A stretch of DNA of 64,000 nucleotides, taken from contig CM019699.1 in the NCBI GenBank assembly GCA_009760885.1, positions 41,908,268-41,972,267 of the forward strand, given 5' to 3'. The position numbers and the translations under genes are program-made. Under the pieces are notes generated by a model. That model saw nothing but the letters and a program-made list of their open reading frames with translations, was not told the DNA's origin and did not search any database. This document shows, one piece after another, positions 8,852 to 18,892 of the stretch (positions are counted from its first letter, which is position 1; each line of letters begins with the position of its first letter). Source of the stretch: Achatina immaculata (taxonomy: Eukaryota; Mollusca; Gastropoda; Stylommatophora; Achatinidae).

Positions 8852-11600
8852 TCTTATCTTATCTTATATCCTTCCCGTGCTGTTAAACGTCACATAGGGC
8901 TCGCGAAGTAGTTTGCCAGTTTTTCCTGTCTTCGACGAGTCTTTCAACCTCATCAAAGGATTTTATGCCTGTTAATTTGGACTCTCTTAACAATGTCCTC
9001 TTCAGAGTTTCTTGCAGTCTGCCTCTTTTTCTTCACCCTGTTGTGTTCCACTTGATAGCTTGTTTTGGGATTCTCTGATCATTTCTTCTCATCAAGTGGC
9101 CAACATATGTCCATCTCATTTTCCTGATCACCCATGAGACTGGTTGTTGTTCAGTCATCTGTCTTATCTCTGCATTGTTCTTGAATTTGTTCCACTTGAT
9201 GCCGAGTATTTTCCTTAGGCATTTGTTTTCAAAAGAGTCTAATTTCTTGTTTATTTCTTTAGTTGTTTTCCAGCTTTTGCATGCATAAATGAGGGTGGAT
9301 ATTACATTTGAATTGAATAGTCTTAACTTGGTTTTTGTGCTTATAACTTTTGAATTCCATATGTTCTCAAGATTCTTGAAGATTGATGCTGCTTTTGCAA
9401 TTCTGATTCTAACTTCTTTTCTAGTGTCACCATCCTGGTCTCTGTAGCTGCCGAGATATGCAAATTGATTGACTTCTTCAATATCTGTCGTTTCTATGTG
9501 TATTTTTGTCATTTTTATTAAGGGGAATTTTCATTATTTTTGTTTTGTCCTTGTTAATTTCAAGTCCTATTTTGCTAGCCAGTGAAGACAGGCTATCCTT
9601 TTTTTTTGCATGGAATTCACATTATTACTGATAAGAGTTATGTCATCAGCAAAATCAAGATCTTCTAGTTGGGTCCCATGTACCCAGTCAATACCTATGT
9701 TACCTGTGCAGCATTTTTCATTATGCAATCTATTGTAATCCCAAAAAGTAAAGGAGGCAGCATACATCCTTATTTGACACCTGTTTCAATCTGGAACCAT
9801 TCACTCATCCCTTCTTCTGTCTTGACTGCACAAACATATCCATTGTAGAAGTCCTTAATGATGTTGACAATTTTAGATGGTATTCTATATAAACATAAAA
9901 TTCTCCATAATGAATCTCTGTGTATGCTATCAAATGCTTTTTTAAAATCTATGAAGTTCAGTATTAATGGTTTCTGCTTTTCAATATGTTCTTCAAGTAT
10001 TATTCTGATAGTAAAGATCTGGTCGAGACAGCTTCTCCCTTTTCAAAATCCTGCTTGTTTTTCTCTCATTGCAGTATCCACTATATCTTTAAGTCTATTC
10101 AAAATGACCTTGCAAAATACTTTTGACATAACTGATATTAAGGTTACTCTTCTCCAATTGTTACAGTCACTAAGGTTGCCTTTTTCTGGTATTTTAACAA
10201 TGATTCCTTTTTTCCATTTAGAAGGGACCTTTTCTTCTTTCGAAATCTTGTTAAACATTCTATGTAGTTGTCTCATGTTGTCAGTATTGATAGCTTTTAG
10301 CATTTTGGGTGTTATTTCATCTTCACCTGCAGCTTTGTTGTTAGCCATTAAATTCACTGCTGTTTCAATTTCATGCAATTTAATTTCATCTAGGTTGACA
10401 TTTAGTTGTGGGGCTGGTAAGTCAGTTTCAAGGTTTAACAATTCTTTTGGGTGTAGTCGATTAAGTATTTCTTGGAAGTGTTCAGCCCATCTTTGCTTTT
10501 GGTCTTTGCTTGATGTTAATAGGGTTCCAGTTTTGCTAAGGATTGGCCTTTTTTTTAGATGTAATAGTACCTGTTAGCCTCTTATGTATGTTATATAAAG
10601 TTTTGCTGTCTCCTGTTTCTGCTGCTTTTTCTGCCTCTTTCACCATATTGTCTATGTATTCTCTTTTATCCCTTCTAGCTGAACTTTTTACTTTCTTGTC
10701 TATTTCTTTGTATTTTGCTTTTGCCAAATCTCTTTCATGATCTGTTTTTGCATTCAACATGTCTAATTTGACTGCTCGTCTTTCATGTATATACTTCCAT
10801 GTTTTATCTGATATCCATGCTTTTCTATTTGGTTTTTCCAGTCCAGCACTTACTTTTGCTGCTGTGATTATGGCTGTGCTGTAAGAATTCCATAATTCAT
10901 CTATACCTATCTCCTCAACTTCACTGGGTGTTTTGGAATGATTGGCAAGTTCCTGATTGAAATTGCTGTTAGTATTCTCTTCTTGTAGGCTGTGACTGTT
11001 TATCTTTCTGTGTACTGATTTCTTGTGTTGGCTTTTCAATTTTAGTTTTATTTTCCTTATGCACAGGTTGTGATCACTGTTGACATCTGCACCCCTATAA
11101 GCCCTTACATCTATGAGAGATGTTCTGTATTGCTTTCTAATATAAAAATGATCTGTCTGGTTTCTAATTCTATCATCTGGAGATATCCACATTGTTTTAT
11201 GTATCTCTTTGTGTGGGAATATTGTGCCTCCAATGACCATACCCTCTGTTAGACATATTTCAATGAATCTTTCTCCGTTCTGATTAACCATGTCAATTCC
11301 TTCTTTTCCTATTACTTTTTTAATGTTGGTATTATCTTTCCCTACCTTAGCATTGAAGTCCCCCATAGAAATTAGGATGTTGTGTTTAGGGATTTTGTTG
11401 ATGATTTGCTGTAGTTGTACAGAAGTCGTCTTTCACATCATCATTTGCATCATTCATGGGTGTATAACATTGTATTATTGTCATTCTTCCGTGTCTTAGG
11501 TTGTATCGTGTTCTTATTATACGACTGTTTACCTGTTCCCATTTTACAAGGCTCTTTGCTGCTACGTTTGACATAATAATACTTACCCCATCTCAAAGTT
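8852..11600 (-). mobile_element. Rte-C LINE, right arm of a palindrome (best-preserved EN/linker)
   Basis: Minus-strand Rte-C with the ATAAG-repeat tail at 8852-8872 (read as rc) and the stop of the ...RALCDV C-terminus just before it. The longest frame, 10536-11366, is 276 codons. It begins MGDFNAKVGKDN (APE catalytic Asp/Asn block), has RNQTDHFYIRKQYRTSL and GADVNSDHNLCIRKIKLKLK (the SDH triad block), and then a lysine-rich linker. RT pieces follow at 10043-10441 (KAAGEDEITPKMLKA, VTLISVMSKVFCKVILNRL), 9567-9767 (LEDLDFADDITLIS) and 9033-9512 (FAYLGSYRDQDGDTRKEV onward). The palm motif is FADD rather than YADD. Frameshifts separate the pieces. Confidence 0.87.
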
Positions 11601-11975
11601 TTCCAATGAGAATGTATAAACGGAAAACATACAACATCCGATATATCAGCATGAGCCTTTTTCAAGGATTACATACAGAAACAACATAACATGTAAATAA
11701 AATAAGAAAAATAAAAATAAAAAACTTGGCTTTGTGGCATCCCTCCTGGCACGGAATGCAACGATGCGCCCTAAAGACATGAGGGTAAGAGACCACAAAG
11801 GAGAACTACTTCAACCAATCAGATGTCAGCTGCAGTGAAAAGAAGAGAACAATTGGGGGGGGGGGGGATGAAAGAGACCAAGAGGCAATTAAAACCTAAC
11901 AGTGGCTAAGAAAGATGGGGGGGGGTGGGGCTGGGAGATAACATGAAATTGATAAATGAAAAACTGCAGCGAAGT
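11601..11975. other. Unassigned stretch with G-runs and a short shared motif
   Basis: No gene is seen. Bases 11606-11645 (GAGAATGTATAAACGGAAAA, CATACAACATCC) match the arm/loop boundary of the hairpin at 33412-33643. Two G-homopolymers lie near 11857 and 11918. Beyond about 11900 the sequence grades into the PLE-B 3' end. Confidence 0.5.
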
Positions 11976-13640
11976 CGCTGAGCTAAGACAAGAAAGTAAA
12001 GTATAAATAGCAGAAAATAAGTGGAAATCTATAGAAATTTAAAGGAAGATGAATATATTGTTAATTCCAATTGGGTGGAGACAGCCAGACTGAAAAATAA
12101 GGCGCTGTTCTAGAGTCTTCTGAATTTGTACATCAGAAGAACAAGAGCGGATTGCTCTAACAGAGATATCCCGATTTTTTTGGTAATCTGGGGGGGTGAA
12201 GATGCCAGATGAGGCAATCAGCGATCCATAGCTGGTATGCCAGCATTAGGGTTAGTGACCCACAGCTGACTAAGACCCTGTCCCACCTCTCCGTGGTACC
12301 CCTCAGTAACAGGCCTAGGGTGGCTAACAGGGCAGGGATCGCCGTGGTCCCCATGGTGGTGGAGTCTGCTAAAGAAGCATTGCACACCCCCTGCTTTTTA
12401 GCTGTACTCTGGGACTGAAAAAAGTAGCCACCATAACCCACTCTCACTCAGATACTATGCTGTGCATCAACATCTCTACAGCATCTGCTGCAAAGAATAA
12501 CAGCTCGCAGTTACAGAGAGTTCGTACAAGTCCTTGGTGATTTCTTTGGCAGAAGTGTTTTGCCACAAGTGTCCATGCCCTCTTAGGAATGTCATTAAGA
12601 TGTTGACAAAAACGATCTCCTAAATGTAAACTGGTCTCCCCTATATACTTCATATCACAACGCTTGCACATAATGACATAAATAACATTGCATGAGTGCA
12701 GGTGAAGCCCTCCTGAACTGATAACATGGAGTTAGGGAGGACAATCTGGCTAGCCTCAATAACAAAAGGGCAGGTGTTACATCTACGACATCTGATACCA
12801 TAAAAAGTGTCCTTTGTCTGAATGCTACTTCTAACTAATAGGTCCTTGACATCTTTGTACCATCTGGATGCCACCAATGGGGGGGGGGGGGGGGGTCCCC
12901 AAAGAGTTCACGAAACAGTATGTTCTTAACTGCCAAACTATGGGGGTGATGTGTGAGTACCGGTTTAACTCTGTCTGAGCTACAGTGTGGTTTAAGAATG
13001 AGGGCTTGTTGCCATGATATATGATTGATGCAGTTCCAAGATGAAGTGAGAACATGTTCTAGATAACAGTGCTGGGGGAAAAAATCTAATGTTTTGTGAG
13101 CTTGATCATGAAATCACAGTCTTCAGTATGCAAACGTCACAATCTAATAAGATGGAAAAGAGTCATTAGAGGGAGGAAAAGTACAAGTACAAGAGATAGC
13201 CATGAGAGTCTGTGGGTTTATAGTGGATAGAAGTAGAAAATCCAAAAGGACCAATAGTGACGGCAATGTCGAGAAAGTTAGCAGAAGTTATAAAGACATG
13301 GGAGGTGAAAGAAATAACAGGGTAGAATTTCTTAACAAAACTGATGACGCTGTCAAGGTCTTCCTCTGACATTGATGTGACCCCAATACCATCTATAGAA
13401 GGCTGGAAAAGGACCTCTACAGGATTCCAGAACTATGTGTTCGAAATGACCCATGAACAGACACAAGTAGCTAGGACCAATTTGGTCCCCATGGCCGCAC
13501 CACTAATCTGGTCAAAGTACAGACCACTGAATTCAAACGAGTTGAGTTGGAGGACAAGTCGTGTAAGGGGCAGAATAGTGGACTGGCCAACAATCAGCAG
13601 GTTCATGACACACTCAATGAGCTCATCCCTCTTCGTCTCC
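11976..13640 (-). mobile_element. Penelope-like element PLE-B, 5'-truncated
   Basis: Minus-strand order is RT C-terminal half, linker, GIY-YIG nuclease, 3' non-coding tail. Visible pieces are FDQISGAAMGTK (13500-13530, the Penelope palm block before the active-site Asp), GIGVTSMSEEDLDSVISFV, SANFLDIAVTIG and SIHYKPTDSHGYLLY (about 13166-13400). Further pieces are RRCNTCPFV with the Cys pairs of the linker zinc finger (about 12790), and KYIGETSLHLGDRFCQHL (about 12600-12650). An intact element would use RT plus GIY-YIG nicking to copy itself. The RT N-terminal half is absent and frames shift repeatedly. A G18-type homopolymer sits at about 12878. Confidence 0.85.
12172..12534. other. Unidentified GC-richer block inserted in PLE-B
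   Basis: Compared with the inverted PLE-B copy at about 14030-14060, the minus-strand text is interrupted between CAGAAATCACCAAG and ATCGGGATATCTCTGTTAG. The roughly 360 bp between has no recognisable protein, is richer in G and C than its surroundings and includes long runs without stops. The flanks show a possible 5-base repeat ACCAA. Origin unknown. Confidence 0.55.
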
Positions 13641-13674
13641 TCCAGACCAAACCAGATACACCTGAACTCTTTGG

Positions 13675-14270
13675 GGAGCCCCCATTGGTGGCATAGAGAT
13701 GGGACAAGAGCCTGAAGGAAATATTAGTTAGAAGTCGCCTTCAGACAGAGGACACTTTTTATAGTACCAAACATTGTAGACGTCATAGATGTAACACTTG
13801 CCCATTTGTTGTTGAAGGTAGCCAGATCGTCTTCCCTAAGTCCATGTTATCAGTTCAGGAGAGCTTCACCTGCACTTCACATAATGTTATTTATGCTATT
13901 ATGTGCAAGCAATGTGATATTAAATATATAGGGGAGACCGGTTTACACTTAGGACATCATTTTCATCAACATCTTAATGACATTTCCAAGAAGGCATGGA
14001 CACTTGTGGTAAAACACTTCTGCCAAAGAAATCACCAAGGAAATGGGACATCTCTGTTAGTGCAATCCACTCCTGCTCTTCTGATGTACAATCTCGGAAG
14101 AATCTAGAACAGTGCCTTATTTTCCAGGCTGGCTGTCTCCATCCAGCTGGAATAGCCAATATATTCAGCTTCCTTTGAATTTCTATAGATTTCCACCTAT
14201 TTTCTGCTATTTATACTCTACTTTCTTGTCTTAGCCCATGCATTTCACTGCAGTTTTTCATTCATCAGTT
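13675..14270 (+). mobile_element. PLE-B 3' portion in inverted orientation
   Basis: Plus-strand copy of the PLE-B linker, GIY-YIG domain and 3' end, head to head with the main copy. The frame at 13844-14107 begins MLSVQESFTCTSHNVIYAIM and continues CDIKYIGETGLHLGHHFHQH, with the tyrosine and IGET of the GIY-YIG signature. The 3' portion mirrors 11976-12120 (CTATAGATTTCCAC, TTCTGCTATTTATACT, CTTTCTTGTCTTAG). It is a partial inverted repeat, comparable to what flanks PLE-A. Confidence 0.8.
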
Positions 14271-14284
14271 TCACGTTGCACCCC

Positions 14285-14915
14285 AGTTTTTTTGGTGGAT
14301 TCTGTTTCTTAGATATAACCATAGTCTCTGTCTTTTTTTTATATTCAAAGTAAGGCCTTTCTATTCACTTTCTTTGGCGACTTTATCCAAGAGATTTTGC
14401 AGATCTTGTTGGTTTTCAGCTGTCAGTACTGTGTCGTCAGCATACCGAAGGTTGTTAATATTGTATCCTCTGACTTTTATACCTGGTTCTGTAATGATCA
14501 TTCTTAGAATATTCTCACCGTACAAAGAAGAAAGGTCTGGAGATAGTACACACCCCTGTCGCACTCCTTGTTTTATTGGTTGATATTTTCCAGTTTTATT
14601 TTCAACTCCAATTGCTGCTTCTTGCTGCCAGTATAGATGTTTTACAATCCTCAGGTCTTTGCTGTCTATATTGATGTCTTCAAGCATTTTAATAATTTCA
14701 TTATGTTTCACCTTGTCGAATGCCTTGGTGTAATCAATGAAGCATAAGTAGAGATCTTTCTGTACTTCTAAAGCTCTTTCTAGTAGTTTTCATAAAGCAT
14801 AAATAGCATTGTGTGTTCCCTTTCCTTCTGCAAATCTGTACTGTTCATCTGCTATTTCAATTTTTATCTTTTTCCTTGTTCTTCTCATAATAATTCTCAG
14901 AAGTAGCTTTGTTAA
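14285..14915 (-). pseudogene. Rte-A LINE internal fragment
   Basis: Minus-strand RT piece truncated at both ends. The frame at 14361-14711 reads KHNEIIKMLEDINIDSKDLR, then QPIKQGVRQGCVLSPDL and NNLRYADDTVLTAENQQDLQ, covering the palm motifs including the YADD active site. The upstream side (to about 14910) shows the family's IMRRTRKKIKIEIADEQ block on the minus strand. No 3' tail is present. Confidence 0.85.
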
Positions 14916-14929
14916 CTAGAAGTAACTAG

Positions 14930-15900
14930 ACAAAACTGCATCAAATGGTTTTAAAAAATTTTTCATTATTGAAAATATCTTTATAACCAAGTATTTCATC
15001 AAGGAAATCTGTAAATTGATGTCTTTTTGGTCACTGCCATCAACAGATGTTTCAAATTATCAGTTTTTTTGTTCATTGTTCTTCACTACCTATTTCTGAT
15101 AAATTAAGTGGTTTTCAGTCTCTTCATTCAGTGATATTGAAGAAGTATCCAAAAGTGTGTAAAGCAGGTTAACCCTGAACTGATCTTCTGATTCTTGCAG
15201 AGCATCACTGTTGATATTTATGATTTTTAAAATGTTGTTCTTTTTATATTATTTCACTGTCCTCATCTTCACCAAGTTTTTTTTTTCAAGTACATCTGTG
15301 CAATTTGAATCTAAATGATATTCTAATATAAATATTTTCAAATTCCAATGGATTTCAGGTGAAGTGCAATGTTCATATTTGTATCTTAATCATGCCAAAT
15401 TATCAAGCAGCAAATAAATTTTAATATTGCAGAGATTGCTTCAGTTCTGCTTTCCTATCTTGTATCTCATGGCTGCTTAAATGTCCAATCTAAAATGTTC
15501 TTCATGATGATTGCTCACCAGTTAGAGACAATGACATTGAGCAGCATATCAGACATAGAAAGCTCAAGGATTTATATATAACAGCAAACTTTGGAGTCCA
15601 TTACTTTTTAATTTTAATATTTGTTCCATTGTCACATCCTTGCCTCTCATGTCTTCAGTTGAAATGTTCCATTTTTTTTTTTTCAAATGGTTAATCATGT
15701 TTTAGTATAAGCTATGAATGATAGACTCATCGGTTTTCATGAAATGTGAAAAAATTTTCGACTTCTACTTTTACATGAATGCAGAAAATGTAGCTTATGA
15801 TAACAGTTCCGTTTTACCTGCATTGAAGGTGCAGTGTCCAGTGTCATCAAATGGTATTTAGCCTTTCGAAAAAATATTTTATTCATTATTGCGCTGCCTA
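14930..15900 (-). pseudogene. Heavily decayed ZMYM1-like hAT transposase relic
   Basis: Minus-strand fragments in three frames match the order of ZMYM1-type hAT-derived proteins. First is a NKIFFRKAKYHLMTLDTAPS block (about 15820-15900, family KKAKYxxxTLDxTPD). Next is RGQGCDNGTNIKI with NGLQSLLLYINP (about 15580-15650, family RGQGYDNGANM...VQSLI..INP). Then comes DTRxESRTEAISAI (about 15420-15460, family DTRWESRIEAVK). Stops and shifts are dense. Recognition is by motif order only, so the exact subfamily is uncertain. Confidence 0.55.
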
Positions 15901-16214
15901 AAATTTCTAATGCTTCAATTTGAGTCTCTACTCAAATAGTGATCACTAAATTTTTTGGCCACAAACTCTTTCTATATCGAACTTAGAAAATATCTTAATT
16001 AATTTTAAACAGTTTCGTTATCTTTGTGATTTAAAGTACAAGATGACCCCGGAAATGCTAAGTACGGTCAATAATGAGCATTCATTCTTCATTTAGTCTT
16101 TCTAAATTATTTTTACAAATATTTTCTGTTTCATATACACTGTAGGTCTAACAGTGAACTGTCATTTTACTTTTTTGGTTCTTGAATTTCTTCCATTTCA
16201 AGAATTGTGTTTTA
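15901..16214. other. Non-coding AT-rich stretch
   Basis: I see no gene, repeat family or promoter here; it separates the hAT relic from the minisatellite array. Confidence 0.5.
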
Positions 16215-17105
16215 TATGTCAGCAAAACTGGTATCGTGTTTGTGTAAAATATTAGATACGATGACCCAGTCAGCAAAACTGGTCTCATGTCTGTGTAAGG
16301 ATATAGATAGGATGAACCAGTCATTATCAAACTGGTCTAATGTTTGTGTAAGGATGTAGATAGGATGACCCAGTCATTATCAAACTGGTCTAATATCTGT
16401 AAAGTTTTAAATAAGATGACCCAGACACTATCAAACTGAGCTAATGTCTGTAGTTTTAGATAAGATGATCCAGACATGATCAAACTGGCCTAATGTGTGT
16501 GTGTAAAGTTTTAGATAAGATGACCCATACATTATCAAACTGGTCTAATGTCTGTGTAAGAATGTAGATAGGGTGACCCAGTCATTATCAAACTGGTCTA
16601 ATGTCTGTAAAGATGTAGATAGGATGATTCAGTCATTATCAAACTGGTCTAATGTCTGTAAAGTTTTAGATGACTCAGACATTGTCAAACTGGTCTAATG
16701 TGTGTGTAAAGTTTTATGTAAGATGACCAAGACATTATCAAACTGGTCTAATGTCTATAACGTTTTAGATAAGATGACCCAGACATTATCAAACTGGTCA
16801 AATATCTGTGTAAGGATGTAGATAGGATGACTCATTCATTATCAAACTGGCCTAATGTTTGTGTAAGGATGTAGATAGGATGACCCAGTCATTATCAAAC
16901 TGGTCTAATGTCTGTGTAAGGATGTAGATAGGATGATCCAAACATTATCAAACTGGTCTAATGTCTGTGTAAGGATGTAGATAGGATGACTCAGTCATTA
17001 TCAAACTGGCCTAATGCCTGTAAAGTTTTTGATAGGAAGACATAGATATTATCAAATCGGACTCATGTCTGTGTAAAGTTTTAGATATGATGGTCTAGTC
17101 ATAAC
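16215..17105. repeat. Minisatellite array, about 49-53 bp unit, about 17 copies
   Basis: The repeating core is TTATCAAACTGGTCTAATGT followed by CTG and one of two variable halves. Type 1 has GTGTAAGGATGTAGATAGGATG; type 2 has GTAAAGTTTTAGATAAGATG. Both then read ACCCAGWCA. Types are interspersed along the array, so units have been shuffled rather than simply amplified from one end. There is no coding potential. Confidence 0.9.
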
Positions 17106-17230
17106 ATTATACTCTCATCAGATGTAAAAAGTTACAAGCAAAAATAGAAACAGAATTCATAGTTAATGAATAAATAAGTCATGGCCTTGCTACAAGTTCT
17201 GTTTTTCAATTTTTTTTCTGTTAGTCTCAG

Positions 17231-17489
17231 GCAGCCTGGTTAGCTGAGTGGTTAGGTGCTTGGTTTACTAATCCAGTGGTACCAGGTTCAGTCCCAGCAG
17301 TGGGATTTTTTCTGGTACAAGACCAAAGAAAAAGGCCCTGGTGTCAACCCAGCCTCTAAAAATATGTACCAGAGAAATTTGGGAAGGTAAATGCGGCCAG
17401 TTGTGATACTGACCACATCACACTTTCATGTGCCGAAGGTCAGGGAAAATATGGGCCTAACACCATACTCCCCAATATCCCACGTAGGT
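17231..17489 (+). mobile_element. tRNA-derived SINE, copy 1
   Basis: The 5' head has an exact RNA polymerase III A box, TAGCTGAGTGG (17241-17251), and a B-box-like GGTTCAGTCC (17285-17294) at tRNA-like spacing. The body (GTGATACTGACCACATCAC, GTCAGGGAAAATATGGGC, TAACACCATA) matches the second SINE at 35596-35857. It has no protein and is mobilised in trans by a LINE. MITE-X copy A follows directly. Confidence 0.8.
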
Positions 17490-18181
17490 CACTATACTGA
17501 CGCTTCCGGTTTTCCCGATGCGTGCGGGAATGGGCAGTATACTGACGATTTGTTTCATTTAAAACAACCGGTGTAACATTTAGATTGTACATATTTCGTC
17601 CGCGATTCCGGTGACACTTTCAAAATGGCGAATGCGTGCCTAGTTACGAGCGATGCCGAGCGAGAATACGGACGAGAAGCATGGAAATTTTTCAATTTTT
17701 TACGATGTAGATAGGGGTATGGACATAGCCTATGGCCACCCCGCTGCTCTTGAATGTTTTCTAAGTAGATTTAGACATATTTAGACGACTGGAGAAGTAG
17801 TTAGGAGTAGTTAGGAGGTTATTTCAGACATTCAGTAAGCGAAAATGCCATACGGAGTCACAATACGAGATCGATAAGTAGATCTACACATCTTAGATGG
17901 TAAATAGGGGTAAGAAGCGCGAATCTAGATCTAGCCGATGGTGAGCTGGCCACAATCAGTGTCTAAAAACATCACATTACTTCTTTTTTTCTAAAAAACT
18001 CTGCATTTATGAAATTTTCATTCATTTAGCTACACTTTGATACATATTACGTATACGGAAGTACATGGAAACACTGTTTTTCATTCCATTTTACACCTAG
18101 ACCCCTTACTGACAAGGACCCGCGTTTTTACTCCCGCACTCCAGAAAACGTCCGTGTTTCTTCCTCCCGCATGGGAAGAGT
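17490..18181 (+). mobile_element. MITE-X copy A (non-coding, about 690 bp)
   Basis: One of three copies of a non-coding element (others at 24242-24928 and 56950-57629). Shared landmarks in order are CTTCCGGT, GGTGTAACATTTAKATTG, CAAAATGGMGAATGCGTGCC, GGGGTATGGACATAGCCTAT, ACATCACATTACTTCTTTTT, TTTACTCCCGCAC and a terminal CGCATGGGAAGAGT. The 3' terminus is the reverse complement of the ACTCTTCCCRTG start seen in copy C, so the element has short terminal inverted repeats. The left end is unclear here because it abuts the SINE. No ORF of note. Confidence 0.75.
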
Positions 18182-18329
18182 TTTAATGGCATGGAAACGG
18201 GAATTTTACCTTTTTTTCTGTGTTTTTGACAGTGCATAACACTACTTACATCCATTTATGTCTCTTGGATACATTCAATGCTTCTTTTGAGCAGGCCCCA
18301 TCTCTAATAAAACTGTTCATAATCAGCAT

Positions 18330-18409
18330 ATTATAACAACAGGAAAAATAGAAGGAAGAAGATCAAGAGGAAGACCAAGAGAAATGATACTGGACAGTCT
18401 GACGGGATG
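18330..18409 (+). mobile_element. Rte-A 3' fragment, left half (split by PLE-A)
   Basis: A short, strongly 5'-truncated Rte-A. The coding remnant corresponds to IITTGKIEGRRSRGRPREM. The insertion as a whole has a 9-bp TSD, AATCAGCAT, at 18321-18329 and 26179-26187. PLE-A interrupts it with a 14-bp duplication, AGTCTGACGGGATG, at 18396-18409 and 26057-26070. Confidence 0.9.
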
Positions 18410-18892
18410 TATAAAATCGGAAGAAAGTAGGAGCAGCTTTATTACTTAACGATTACAAAGTTGTGACATTTCGGCGTGAGCCTTAATCATACAAAAACAT
18501 ACAGGACGAAGAAATAGAGAGAGGAGATAAAGTAGAGATTCACATGAATACTGTTTAAAAAAAAATTTTTTTTTAAAGGAGTACTTAGCTGTAAATTGCA
18601 AGGTGTGGCTTGTCCGGCGGTGTGTGTCAGGAATGGATCTGGTAGGACGTGGAAAATGTTAAAATAAAGACCTGTGACATGTGGTCGGTGGGTTGTAACT
18701 GGGAGTGGTGGATGGGGAACCGGGGAGGGGAGAGAGAGTGACACACTACTGGCCTAGCTAGGAAAAATTGAAACAGGTGATTGGGGAAGAGGGGTTGCAG
18801 AGAACAGGGGTTGCAGAGAAAATAGCGGGGTTGCAGAGTGATGCAGTGAGGAAGTTTGAAAAGTAAGAAGTGGTGGATTTAGTGGAGAGGTA

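Noticed and set aside
9858..10577. 239-codon plus-strand ORF
   Set aside because: It is antisense to the Rte-C RT frame at 10043-10441 and low in complexity (Ser/Leu/Phe-rich). It is a shadow of the LINE.
5545..11600. The palindrome as one giant fold-back transposon
   Set aside because: No TSD or common outer termini were found, and the spacer contains unrelated inserts. An inverted duplication of Rte-C explains it better.
12878..12896. G homopolymers (also 11857, 11918) as G-quadruplex regulators
   Set aside because: Single uninterrupted G runs in dead transposon sequence; likely slippage or assembly artefacts, with no gene nearby to regulate.
16215..17105. CRISPR-like array
   Set aside because: Repeats are contiguous and degenerate with no unique spacers, and the context is a eukaryotic genome. 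It is a minisatellite.
17241..17294. A functional tRNA gene
   Set aside because: A and B boxes are present but the rest does not fold as a cloverleaf and a SINE body follows. The same holds for 35792-35846.
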